Assembly (NCBI GenBank): GCA_964448445.1
Contig: CAYVAU010000004.1
Span: 1-43,928 of the forward strand
DNA from: B73-G16 sp964448445
GTDB lineage: Bacteria; Desulfobacterota; B13-G15
Reading direction: 5' to 3'
Length of the DNA: 43,928 nucleotides
In this document: piece after piece, positions 29,994 through 38,239 of the stretch
Layout: every line of letters begins with the position of its first letter
How positions within the stretch are numbered: the stretch's first letter is position 1
Translations under genes and position numbers: made by a program
The notes under the pieces: model-generated
Seen by the model: only the letters and a program-made list of their open reading frames with translations
The model's database searches: none
Told to the model about the DNA's origin: nothing

Positions 29994-31569
29994 GGCCGAC
30001 CTCCTTATTGGTTATAATTGCCAAACTCTTCCCTCCCACCTTTTGCACAGCAACTATCCTTACCTTTACCCCTTCTTGTAGAAGTCTTTCAAGATCCCTC
30101 TGACGCAGAACGCAAACAACCCTTCCGCTGGAGAGGATGGCTTTGAGCTTTTCGGGACTGTACACCCTCAGGATGGGCACAATACCGGTATAGAAATTTA
30201 TCTCCGAACCCTGGCGCCGATAAACCACAAGGTGGTCCCCCTCCTGCAGGACCTGCAGCACCTTCTGGCAGAGGAACCTGTAGGATTTGTAGGGATTCAT
30301 AGCGGGAAGGACCTTCCAGCAGCACAAGATATAGAGCCAGGCGGTCACAAGCACTATCGTCCAAAATCCAAGGGCCTTTTCTCCCTTCCTCACGGAGAGG
30401 AAGAGGAGCAGCCCCGAAAGGACCAAGGGGCATCCGGCCAGCATACCCGCTTCGGGTGCCCCCTCCCACAGTTTCCTGGCATAAAGCCCCCCAAAGGGGA
30501 CGGCAATTCCTAGGATGAGGAAGGATACGGCCGAAAAGTGAAGTGGGATCCTCAGCAACCTCTCGTCGATTGCTGTCTCCGACCAGAGCCACCCCGTCAT
30601 TAGGGCCGCTGCCGGATAAAGGGGCAGAAGGTAAAGGCCCCGTTTTGCCTCTGACAGGGAAAAGAACAGAAAGACCAGCGAAAACCAGAGGAAGGGGAAG
30701 AGGGCCTTTTGGTTCCTCCTTATGCAGAAAAGGACGGCCGAAGGGAGGAAGATCCCCCATGGCATGAACTGTACGGGGAAGTTGTAGAGGTAATAGTAAA
30801 TGGGCCTGTCATGGCCCGAGGAATGGAAAAAGGTGGCCGCTGTCCTTTCCCACAGAAGCCCTCGTAGATAGGGCAATCCCTGCGACTGAAGGGTCAGAAG
30901 AACCCACCCCAGCAAGATTCCCGAAAAGACCATGAATCCCGGAAGGTGAGCCCAATCAAAGACGAACCCCTTTCCCCTTTTCCAGAGGAAGTACGGGACT
31001 ATGGCCAAAAAGGGGACGATTACCGCTGGCTGAAGTTTTGTCAAAAAGCCCAGGGCCATAGAAAGGTACCCCAAAAGGTAAAAGGCCCATCGGTTTCTTT
31101 CGCTATGGCCTCCCACGAAGAACGCGAAGATGGAGAGGGTGGTGAAGAAGGTCAGGGTGGCATCTATATTGGCCCTCCGTGAAAGCCAGAAGAACTGAAA
31201 CGAGGTGCACAGGATGAGCGCCGATAGCAGTCCCATCGAGGTCCCTTTGAGGCGTCCACCGAGGGAAAAGACCAGAAGGAGCGTGAGTAACCCGAAGATG
31301 GCCGAAGGGAGCCTTGCCGAAAGGGCCGTCACCTCCCCCGTGAGTTTGGAAAGCAGGGCTATTATGGCGAAGAACAGGGGTGGTTTATCGAAATACACCT
31401 CGCCGTTCAGGTGGGGAACAAGATATTCTCCCCTCAGGAGCATTTCACGGGCCACCTCTGCATATCGGGGCTCATCGGGATTCCAGAGGTCCCATCCCCC
31501 CAAATTGAAGAACATCACTGCCCCGCCTACGGCCAGGATCGCGATCACCTTGGGCAACGACGACCTCAA
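29941..31569 (-). CDS. ArnT-like GT-C glycosyltransferase A
   Basis: The 542-residue protein has about 12 membrane helices and the GT83 loop motif NPDEPRYAEVAREML with the catalytic Asp-Glu intact, FDKPPL, SRRANIDATLTFF and SEAKRGLYLLPLYPA. It should transfer a sugar from undecaprenyl phosphate to lipid A or a similar acceptor at the periplasmic face. Start is a TTG at 31569, 5 nt after AGGAGG and overlapping the DedA stop; an open frame continues upstream into DedA but is not protein-like. The last 53 bp overlap DegT. Composition matches the neighbours, unlike copy B. Confidence 0.9.
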   Translation of the reverse strand: MRSSLPKVIAILAVGGAVMFFNLGGWDLWNPDEPRYAEVAREMLLRGEYLVPHLNGEVYFDKPPLFFAIIALLSKLTGEVTALSARLPSAIFGLLTLLLVFSLGGRLKGTSMGLLSALILCTSFQFFWLSRRANIDATLTFFTTLSIFAFFVGGHSERNRWAFYLLGYLSMALGFLTKLQPAVIVPFLAIVPYFLWKRGKGFVFDWAHLPGFMVFSGILLGWVLLTLQSQGLPYLRGLLWERTAATFFHSSGHDRPIYYYLYNFPVQFMPWGIFLPSAVLFCIRRNQKALFPFLWFSLVFLFFSLSEAKRGLYLLPLYPAAALMTGWLWSETAIDERLLRIPLHFSAVSFLILGIAVPFGGLYARKLWEGAPEAGMLAGCPLVLSGLLLFLSVRKGEKALGFWTIVLVTAWLYILCCWKVLPAMNPYKSYRFLCQKVLQVLQEGDHLVVYRRQGSEINFYTGIVPILRVYSPEKLKAILSSGRVVCVLRQRDLERLLQEGVKVRIVAVQKVGGKSLAIITNKEVGRADTPSGPEEDQQEDKR

Positions 31570-32216
31570 TCTCCCCTCCTGAGCTTCAGAAGGTAAAGGA
31601 TCCCCACCGTGAGGGCGAAAAGGGCCACACCTATTGAGACCTCCTTCAGGTGCCTCCTGAGCAGTTCTTCGTTTCCGCCAAACCAGTAACCCACAAGGGC
31701 GAGGACGGTCACCCACATTCCCGCTCCCAAACAGGTGTAAAGGCAAAAGGGCAAAAAGGGCATGCGGGACAGTCCCGCCGGCAGCGAAATGTACTGCCTT
31801 ATCCCCGGAAGGAGCCTCCCTATGAAGATGCTTATGTGGCCGTGGCGTTCAAAGAAGCTGTCGGCCTTCTGCAGGGTCCGGGGGCTTATCAGCAATTTCC
31901 TCCCATAACGTTCGAGGAAGGGCCTGCCGAGCTTCACCCCGATGGCGTAGTTGAACATCGCTCCCAGCAGACTCCCCAGGGTTCCGCAGAGGATTACCAA
32001 GGACAGGGACATCCTTCCCTTGGCCGTCAAATAGCCAGCAGGCGGTATGACCACCTCGCTCGGGAAGGGAATGAAGGAGGACTCGATGAACATGAGCGCA
32101 ACAATCCCGAGGTATCCCAGCCTGTCTATCCAGGTTACGAGCCAAAGGGTTGCACCTTCCAACACCAGCGCCGATTTTATCGCACTTTCAGGGGTTTTAA
32201 AAAGCCAAGAATTCAC
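31566..32216 (-). CDS. DedA family membrane protein
   Basis: The 216-residue protein has the family motifs FIESSFIPFPSEVVIPPAG, GALFNY-like GAMFNYAIGVKLG, and GRLLPGIRQYISLPAG, with four to five membrane helices. DedA/UptA-type proteins help return undecaprenyl phosphate and support polymyxin resistance. It is first of the long overlapping chain, fitting a pathway that consumes the same lipid carrier. Start GTG 32216 has a weak Shine-Dalgarno; a later in-frame GTG or TTG is possible. Only 14 bp separate it from the divergent HAD gene. Confidence 0.92.
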   Translation of the reverse strand: MNSWLFKTPESAIKSALVLEGATLWLVTWIDRLGYLGIVALMFIESSFIPFPSEVVIPPAGYLTAKGRMSLSLVILCGTLGSLLGAMFNYAIGVKLGRPFLERYGRKLLISPRTLQKADSFFERHGHISIFIGRLLPGIRQYISLPAGLSRMPFLPFCLYTCLGAGMWVTVLALVGYWFGGNEELLRRHLKEVSIGVALFALTVGILYLLKLRRGD

Positions 32217-32230
32217 ATAAACTCAAGGCA

Positions 32231-32851
32231 ATGGTCAAGGTGGTGATCTTTGACTGTGATGGGGTCATGTTCGACTCAAAGGAGGCGAATCGTGCCTATT
32301 ATGACGAAATCCTGCGACGCTTGGGCCAGAGGGAGATGGATCCCCAGGAGTTGGAGTTCGTCCATGCCAGTACCGCCCTGGAGGCCCTGAGGTTCCTGTT
32401 GGGGAGGCGGGGGGTGGATCTGCAGGAAGGCCTCCGAAAGGCAAAGGAGGTGGATTATCAGCCCTTTATCGGGCTTATGAAACCCGAACCCCACCTGAAG
32501 GAACTACTGGAGGCCATCCCTTCTGGTGTCAGAAAGGCCATATCCACCAACAGGACCACGACCATAGGGCCTTTACTGGAACACTTTGGCCTGAAGGGGC
32601 ATTTTGATCTGGTGGTTTCGGCCCAAAACGCGAGGCCAAAGCCCCACCCGGATTCGCTCCTGAAGATCCTAGGATACTTCTCCCTCACGCCCCATGAGGC
32701 CCTCTTTGTCGGCGATACCGAAAGGGACCAGAGGGCCTCCCGCGCGGCAAAGATTCCCTTTGTGGCTTATAAAAACCCCACCCTTTGGGCCGATTACCAC
32801 ATACATGACCTTTTGGAGGTCCTCGATATTATACGAAGTAAAAGACCCTGA
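32231..32851 (+). CDS. HAD-family hydrolase (phosphoglycolate phosphatase-like)
   Basis: The 206-residue protein shows motif I FDCDGVMFDS, motif II ISTNRT, motif III KPHPDSL and motif IV GDTERDQ, with a helical cap between I and II. Substrate cannot be read; small phosphosugars or phosphoglycolate are usual. The ATG at 32231 has AAGG 5-8 nt upstream. Its last 23 bp overlap the convergent ABM gene. Confidence 0.88.
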   Translation: MVKVVIFDCDGVMFDSKEANRAYYDEILRRLGQREMDPQELEFVHASTALEALRFLLGRRGVDLQEGLRKAKEVDYQPFIGLMKPEPHLKELLEAIPSGVRKAISTNRTTTIGPLLEHFGLKGHFDLVVSAQNARPKPHPDSLLKILGYFSLTPHEALFVGDTERDQRASRAAKIPFVAYKNPTLWADYHIHDLLEVLDIIRSKRP

Positions 32852-33116
32852 ACTTCGCCGGCTCCTCCAGCAGTTCGTTCACCTTCTTCTGAAGTTCGTT
32901 CCTCTCCGGATCCTCTTCCCATCTCCGCCAGTCATCGAGGCTTTTCCAAGTGCTTATGACCAGGTAAAGCCTCGGGTCGTCTATCGACCGCAGGGTCTGT
33001 CCGGAGATGTAGCCAGGGGCAAGTAGTGCTTTGGCCCTCAACTGTCTCAGGAGTTGTCCCAGTTCTTCTTCTTTGCCCTCCTTTATCTTCCTCTCGATGA
33101 TGACCTTTATAGCCAT
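32829..33116 (-). CDS. ABM-domain (antibiotic biosynthesis monooxygenase-like) protein
   Basis: A 95-residue ferredoxin-like fold protein: AIKVIIERKIKEGKEEELGQLL, PGYISGQTLR, YLVISTWKSLDDWRRWE are the standard ABM strands and helices. Members range from small oxygenases to haem-degrading enzymes to binding proteins, so function is open. The ATG at 33116 follows AGGAGGTGAGG. It is tail-to-tail with the HAD gene (23-bp overlap) and divergent from larC-hemEHY, 83 bp apart. The haem-gene neighbour is suggestive only. Confidence 0.85.
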   Translation of the reverse strand: MAIKVIIERKIKEGKEEELGQLLRQLRAKALLAPGYISGQTLRSIDDPRLYLVISTWKSLDDWRRWEEDPERNELQKKVNELLEEPAKFRVFYFV

Positions 33117-33199
33117 CTCCTCACCTCCTTCCTTTTTAGCAAAATAGCCCAAGGTGAAATCCTTGCAACCGGAAAAGCCTCCATGATAGCCTTACGCCG

Positions 33200-34357
33200 A
33201 TGCGGGTCCTGTATTTTGACTGTTTTGCCGGCGCAAGCGGGGACATGATATTGGGGGCCCTTCTCGATATGGGGGTGCCCCTGCAAATCGTGCAGCGGGC
33301 ATGGGAGGCCGTAGGCCTTGAGGTTCAGCTCGAGGTGAAGGAGGTCACAAGGGGCGGGATAAGGGGAAAGGGCATTGAAGCACGGTTTAAAACCCCACGC
33401 CTTGCCCCCGAGGAGATGAGGAGGAGGATCGAAGAATCGGGGCTCAGCCCGCGTTCAAAGGAGATTGCCCTGGAGGCCTTGGGGTTCCTGGAGGAAGCCG
33501 AGGGAAAGGTCCATGGAAGGGGGCGAGGATTCCACGAATTGGGGGATCCCGACACCCTTCTTGACCTCGTGGGGGTAGCATCAGCCATCGACTATCTCAA
33601 TCCCCAAAGGATCCATTGCTCACCCCTTCCCTTAGCGAGGGGGGAGGTGATGACCGAGCATGGTCCCCTCCCCATTCCCTGTCCGGCTACCCTGGAAATC
33701 TTAAAGGGTGTGCCCATTTCTCCGTCCCCTTTGAAGATGGAGAACCTGACGCCCACTGGAGCGGCCCTCCTTAAGGCCCTTTCGGATCATTTCGGCGATT
33801 TTCCCCAGATGAGGGTGGAGGCCATCGGTTATGGTGCCGGGAGCATGGATCCGCCGGAACTGCCGAACCTTTTGAGGGTCGTACTGGGTTTCTGGGCGGG
33901 GGAGGGACAGGGGTTGTGGGTTCTCGAGGCCGATTTGGACGATCTGAACCCCGAGATCCTCCCTTATCTTGAGGGGTGCCTCAGGGAAGCGGGGGCCCTG
34001 GATGTCGTGATCCTGCCAAACAGGATGAAGAAGGGGAGGGTAGGGGTGACGGTCCGCTGCCTGACGGAAGACCCAAAGAGGGATGAGGTCCTTTTGGCCT
34101 TCTTTAAGGAATCCACCACCCTCGGTGTGAGGGGGTGGCAGGTCCAGAGATGGACCCTGGATCGGGAGATACTGGAGGTATCGACCCCATATGGACCCGT
34201 CAAGGTGAAGGTGGGGCTCAAGGACCAGCGGGTCGTGAACATCGCTCCCGAATACGAAAGCTGTGCCTCTTTGGCCAGGCAAAAGGGGGTACCGTTGAAG
34301 GATGTGTATCAGGAGGCCCTCCTTATCTCCCGCCGGCTCCTGGGAGACCGGAGATGA
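33200..34357 (+). CDS. larC: nickel-pincer cofactor chelatase LarC
   Basis: LarC inserts nickel into the pyridinium-bisthiocarboxylate nucleotide to complete the nickel-pincer cofactor of lactate racemase and related enzymes. The 385-residue protein is one open frame with both halves (FDCFAGASGDMILGALLDMG; VHFHE-like FHELGDPDTLLD; TPTGAALL; LEADLDDLNPE; KKGRVGVTVRCL), unlike the frameshifted larC1/larC2 of lactobacilli. No larA, larB or larE is in the window. There is no clear Shine-Dalgarno; TTGCAA (33163-33168) with a poor -10 is the best promoter. It overlaps hemE (ATGA). Confidence 0.92.
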   Translation: MRVLYFDCFAGASGDMILGALLDMGVPLQIVQRAWEAVGLEVQLEVKEVTRGGIRGKGIEARFKTPRLAPEEMRRRIEESGLSPRSKEIALEALGFLEEAEGKVHGRGRGFHELGDPDTLLDLVGVASAIDYLNPQRIHCSPLPLARGEVMTEHGPLPIPCPATLEILKGVPISPSPLKMENLTPTGAALLKALSDHFGDFPQMRVEAIGYGAGSMDPPELPNLLRVVLGFWAGEGQGLWVLEADLDDLNPEILPYLEGCLREAGALDVVILPNRMKKGRVGVTVRCLTEDPKRDEVLLAFFKESTTLGVRGWQVQRWTLDREILEVSTPYGPVKVKVGLKDQRVVNIAPEYESCASLARQKGVPLKDVYQEALLISRRLLGDRR

Positions 34358-35379
34358 AGGCCCCTCCTCTCCTTTTGGCTGCAAGGAAACAACCCACTCC
34401 GTTTACACCCGTATGGCTAATGCGCCAGGCCGGACGTTACCTCAAGGAATACCGGCAGCTGAGGGAGAGATATCCCTTCCTCACCCTCTGCAAGGATCCC
34501 GAACTCGTGGTGGAGGTTACCCTTCTGCCGTTGAAGAAGTTCGAACTCGATGGGGCCATCGTGTTTTCCGACCTGCTGCTGCCCCTTGAGGGCATGGGCC
34601 TAAAGATCGCTTATCCGGACGGAGGACCCCGTGTCCTCACCCCGGTAAGGGATGAGGGGGATGTTGAGAACCTCTCAGAAGAGAGGGCCCTTGAAGCATT
34701 ACGGCCTGTGATTGAGGCCATAAGGATCTTGAGGAGGGAAGTGCCTGCTGGCGTTGCCCTCATAGGCTTTACGGGGGGGCCCTTCACCATGGCCTGCTAT
34801 GCCATCGAAGGCAGGGGATCAAAAGACTTCTTGGAGACCAAGGTCATGATGAGGAAGGCCCCCCGGGTCTTCGATCGCTTAATGGAAAAGCTCTCCCGGC
34901 TGATCAGGAATTTCCTCTTGGATCAGGCAAAGGCGGGTTGCCACATCGTGCAGGTCTTCGACAGTTGGGCGGGCTCCTTGAGCCCCCTTGAATACCGCCG
35001 CAGGGTCCTGCCCTTTGTGCAGGAGGCCATCAGGGGCATAGAGATCCCCGTGATTTACTTCTCCACGGGCACAGGGGGTTTCATCGAACTTGTGGCGGAA
35101 ACGGGGGGAGAGGTCATAGGCGTGGACTGGAGGGTGGATATCGGTGAGGCGTGGCGGAGGATCGGCTATCGATGGGCCATCCAGGGGAACCTCGATCCGT
35201 CCGTACTTCTGGCCCCAAGGGATGTTATAGAGAAGGAGGTCGAGGAAATCCTTCGGGCCACTTCCGGTCAACCCGGGCACATATTCAATCTCGGCCATGG
35301 GATCCCGCCGGACACACCGGAGGAAAATGTGGCCTTCCTCGTAGATCTGGTACATGCCCTGACGGAGGGCCATCGATGA
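34354..35379 (+). CDS. hemE: uroporphyrinogen decarboxylase
   Basis: HemE removes four acetate carboxyls from uroporphyrinogen III, giving coproporphyrinogen III. The 341-residue protein shows PVWLMRQAGRYLKEYR, FSDLLLPLEGMG (catalytic Asp), GFTGGPFTMACY, FDSWAGSLSP and LGHGIPPDT. The ATG at 34354 overlaps the larC stop by 4 bp and has GGAG upstream; longer frames start inside larC and are not protein-like. The order hemE-hemH-hemY is common in bacteria. Confidence 0.96.
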   Translation: MKAPPLLLAARKQPTPFTPVWLMRQAGRYLKEYRQLRERYPFLTLCKDPELVVEVTLLPLKKFELDGAIVFSDLLLPLEGMGLKIAYPDGGPRVLTPVRDEGDVENLSEERALEALRPVIEAIRILRREVPAGVALIGFTGGPFTMACYAIEGRGSKDFLETKVMMRKAPRVFDRLMEKLSRLIRNFLLDQAKAGCHIVQVFDSWAGSLSPLEYRRRVLPFVQEAIRGIEIPVIYFSTGTGGFIELVAETGGEVIGVDWRVDIGEAWRRIGYRWAIQGNLDPSVLLAPRDVIEKEVEEILRATSGQPGHIFNLGHGIPPDTPEENVAFLVDLVHALTEGHR

Positions 35380-36233
35380 GGAAGGGCGTCCTGATTGTGG
35401 CCTTTGGAGGACCACGGGACGAGGGGGAAGTCGGTGAATTCCTCACCGCGCTCAGGGGGAAGCCTCCTCCCCAATCCCTCGTTCAGGAGGTCACGGAGCG
35501 CTACCGCGCAATTGGCGGTTCGCCCTTTTACGCCATCCTGGAGCGCATCATCCAGGGGATGAGGCGAAGGATCAGGGGGGTGGGGATAAACTACGGGGTC
35601 CTCTACGGGAGACCGAAGATCGAGGAGGCCATGGAGGATCTCGAAAGGGAGGGGGCCCTGGAGATCCTGGTCTTTCCCATTTCCCCATACCGCTCCCCCT
35701 ACTGGGAGGAGGCCCTTAAACGAGCAAGGCAGAAGGCCACCGAATTGATCCTTGAACTCGAGCTTCCCTCCCCCTGGTCCTCCCATCCCGAATACGTTGC
35801 CCTTTGGGCGGCAAGGATCAGGGAGGAGCTTCTGCGGCTGGGCAGAGCGCCCATCCTCTTTACAGCCCATTCGGTGCCCGAGGGATCATCGGACAATTAC
35901 CTGATGGACCTGGAGGGGACCATTGAAGCCATAATGGACCTCATACCCAACCTTCCTTGGAGGCTGGGGTTTCACGGCTACAGATCGGGATGGATCGGTC
36001 CGGATTTGAAGGATGCCTTAAAGGACCTCAAGGAAGGGCAAGGGGCCCAGAGGGTGCTCGTGGTGCCCGTGGGTTTCGTTTGCGATCACCTGGAGACCCT
36101 TTACGACCTGGATGTGGAACTGAAGGAGGAGGCCGACTCACAGGGGATAATTCTTGAGCGGATTCCCTGCCTCAATGCCTCGGAGGATTTCCTCAACTTC
36201 CTGGTAAAAAGGATTTATGAGGCCCTGAGATGA
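35376..36233 (+). CDS. hemH: ferrochelatase
   Basis: HemH puts iron into protoporphyrin IX or, in the other branch, coproporphyrin III. The 285-residue protein, slightly short, has LIVAFGGPRDEGEV, the active-site His in FTAHSVPE and the Glu-containing VPVGFVCDHLETLYDLD. The ATG overlaps hemE by 4 bp, and its own stop overlaps hemY by 4 bp. The sequence alone does not tell me which porphyrin is used; no hemQ gene is in the window to settle it. Confidence 0.94.
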   Translation: MRKGVLIVAFGGPRDEGEVGEFLTALRGKPPPQSLVQEVTERYRAIGGSPFYAILERIIQGMRRRIRGVGINYGVLYGRPKIEEAMEDLEREGALEILVFPISPYRSPYWEEALKRARQKATELILELELPSPWSSHPEYVALWAARIREELLRLGRAPILFTAHSVPEGSSDNYLMDLEGTIEAIMDLIPNLPWRLGFHGYRSGWIGPDLKDALKDLKEGQGAQRVLVVPVGFVCDHLETLYDLDVELKEEADSQGIILERIPCLNASEDFLNFLVKRIYEALR

Positions 36234-37579
36234 GGGTGGCCGTGATAGGCGGAGGGATATCGGGGCTTTCAGCCGCCTATGAACTTTCAAAGGGCGGTCG
36301 CGAAGTGGTCCTCCTGGAGAGGTCGACAAGGCCCGGAGGGGTCATCCTTACCGAGGAGATCCGGGGCTTCCTCATCGAAGGCGGACCGGATTGTCTCTAC
36401 ATCGAAAAGCCCTGGGCCATAGAACTCGCAAGGGAACTCGGCCTCTCCCGGGAACTGATTCCTCCGAGGGAAGACAGGCGGGGCACCTTCATCCTCTGGC
36501 GGGGGAGGCTCCATCGGCTCCCGGACGGTTTCCTCCTTCTGGTCCCCACGGATCTTCGATCCTTCCTGCGATCGGGACTCTTGAGCCCCTGGGGGAAGAT
36601 GAGGGCAATGCTCGAGCCCCTTGTGCCGTTTAAGGGACAGGGGGAGGACGAAAGTGTGGCGGACTTCGTCAGGAGGCGCTTTGGGAGGGAGATCCTTGAG
36701 AGGATAGCTGAGCCGCTTCTGGGCGGTATTTACGGCGGAGATCCGGAGAGGTTGAGCGCTGAGGCCGTGATACCGAGGTTCAGGGAGCTCGAGAGACAGG
36801 GCCGAAGCCTGATAAGGACTCTCATGGGATTTTCCAGGGGCAAAAGCAAACTCCTGCCATTTCTGAGCTTCAGGAAGGGCATGTACCAACTGATCCAGGG
36901 ACTCCTGACTGCCCTTAAGGCAAACGACATCCTGCTCGGGCATGAGGTCGAGGCCATCGAGCCTATAAAGGGCGGCTTCGCCCTTTACGGGGCTTCTTGG
37001 AAGGTCGAGGCCGAAAGGGTGATCCTGGCGGTTCCCTCTTATGAGGCGAGCAGGCTCCTTAAGGGATTGCATCCCGACCTTTCAGGGCTCCTTTCCCGGA
37101 TAAGGTTCGTCTCCTCCCTGACCCTTTCGATGGCCTTCCAAAGGAGGGATATCGAGGGGGTAGAGGGGCATGGATTTGTGGTCCCCAGAAGGGAGGGGCT
37201 GAGGATCCGCGCTGTGAGCTTTTCCTCGGAGAAGTTCCCCGCAAGGGCCCCCGAAGGCACGGTGCTCCTCAGGGTCTTTTTGGGAGGGGCCGGTGATGAG
37301 GATGTCCTTGATCTGAGCGACGAGGAGATCATGGAGCTTTCCCTTCGGGAGCTCTCCACCATCCTGACCATTAAGGCCCCCCCCTTCCTCTGGCGCCTTT
37401 ACCGCTGGCCCATGCGGATGGTCCATATGGCAGTGGGGCACAAAGGACTCGTATCCGAAATACGGGCCAGGGCGAGGGAAATCCCGGGGCTTTATATCGC
37501 CGGTAGCAGTTACGACGGCATAGGGGTTGGCGATTGCGTGAGGAGCGGGAGGGAAGCGGCAAGGGATGCAATGAGTTGA
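36230..37579 (+). CDS. hemY: oxygen-dependent proto-/coproporphyrinogen oxidase HemY
   Basis: The 449-residue flavoprotein has the FAD start VAVIGGGISGLSAAYEL, RPGGVI, EGGPDCL, LGGIYGGDPERLS and the C-terminal GLYIAGSSYDGIGVGDCV. It oxidises the porphyrinogen ring before iron insertion, using O2 in known members, so oxygen or an alternative acceptor must be available. It overlaps hemH by 4 bp and ends the operon. Its stop lies inside the -35 box of the next promoter. Confidence 0.95.
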   Translation: MRVAVIGGGISGLSAAYELSKGGREVVLLERSTRPGGVILTEEIRGFLIEGGPDCLYIEKPWAIELARELGLSRELIPPREDRRGTFILWRGRLHRLPDGFLLLVPTDLRSFLRSGLLSPWGKMRAMLEPLVPFKGQGEDESVADFVRRRFGREILERIAEPLLGGIYGGDPERLSAEAVIPRFRELERQGRSLIRTLMGFSRGKSKLLPFLSFRKGMYQLIQGLLTALKANDILLGHEVEAIEPIKGGFALYGASWKVEAERVILAVPSYEASRLLKGLHPDLSGLLSRIRFVSSLTLSMAFQRRDIEGVEGHGFVVPRREGLRIRAVSFSSEKFPARAPEGTVLLRVFLGGAGDEDVLDLSDEEIMELSLRELSTILTIKAPPFLWRLYRWPMRMVHMAVGHKGLVSEIRARAREIPGLYIAGSSYDGIGVGDCVRSGREAARDAMS

Positions 37580-37603
37580 CAACCCTTGAGGCCTTTCTAA
37601 TTT
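37576..37603 (+). promoter_or_regulatory. sigma70-type promoter for sua5-DUF72
   Basis: Perfect TTGACA (37576-37581), 16 bp, then TAATTT (37598-37603). Start near 37610; AAGGAGGTG (37612-37620) is the Shine-Dalgarno for the GTG at 37628. The -35 box contains the hemY stop codon. Confidence 0.55.
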
Positions 37604-37627
37604 ACTGTGTTAAGGAGGTGTGATTCG

Positions 37628-38239
37628 GTGATACTTAAGATCAACCCTCGGAACCCCCAAAAGAGATTCATTCACAAGGTAGTCGAAGTGCTGAAGGAGG
37701 GTGGGGTGATAGTTTATCCCACCGATACCATTTACGGTCTGGGCTGTGACCTTTACCGGAGGGAAGCCATCGAGAGGATTTACAGGATCAAGAGGGCGAG
37801 CTCTTCCAAGCGTTTAAGCATCATCTGCCCCGATCTGAGTTACATAAGCATGTACGCCCAGGTTACCGATTACGCTTACAGGCTCATGAGGCGGCTCATT
37901 CCGGGACCTTACACCTTTATCCTTGAGGCTTCAAGACTTGTGCCCAAGATAATGCTCACCAAACAGCGCACAATTGGCATCCGCGTCCCCGACCACCCCA
38001 TTCCCCTGGCCATAGTGGAGGAACTGGGCAATCCCATAATCACCACCAGCGTCACCCGGCCCGATGAGACCCTTTATGATGACCCCGAAGAGCTGGCGGA
38101 GCGTTTTAAGGGACAGGTGGATCTGGTGATAGATGCCGGAAGGATACTGCCCCAGCACTCTTCGATCATAGACCTTACGTCCGAACCACCAAAGGTCCTG
38201 AGGGTGGGCAAGGGTGATGTGAGCTTTCTCCAGGATTGA
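37628..38239 (+). CDS. L-threonylcarbamoyladenylate synthase (Sua5/YrdC/YciO family)
   Basis: The 203-residue protein has the family pattern GGVIVYPTDTIYGLGCD, IYRIKRASSSKRL (KxR), LIPGPYTFIL, TIGIRVPDHP and ITTSVTRPDE. It makes threonylcarbamoyl-AMP for the t6A37 modification of ANN-decoding tRNAs. The KRASSSKRL and short C-terminus resemble the YciO branch, whose activity is less certain than that of YrdC. The GTG at 37628 has a strong AAGGAGGTG; a GTG at 37607 lies too close to it. It overlaps the second DUF72 gene by one base. Confidence 0.88.
   Translation: MILKINPRNPQKRFIHKVVEVLKEGGVIVYPTDTIYGLGCDLYRREAIERIYRIKRASSSKRLSIICPDLSYISMYAQVTDYAYRLMRRLIPGPYTFILEASRLVPKIMLTKQRTIGIRVPDHPIPLAIVEELGNPIITTSVTRPDETLYDDPEELAERFKGQVDLVIDAGRILPQHSSIIDLTSEPPKVLRVGKGDVSFLQD

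Noticed and set aside
34135..34353. N-terminal extension of the hemE frame inside larC
   Set aside because: Composition is not protein-like, and the ATG at 34354 gives the conserved HemE start with an ATGA overlap.
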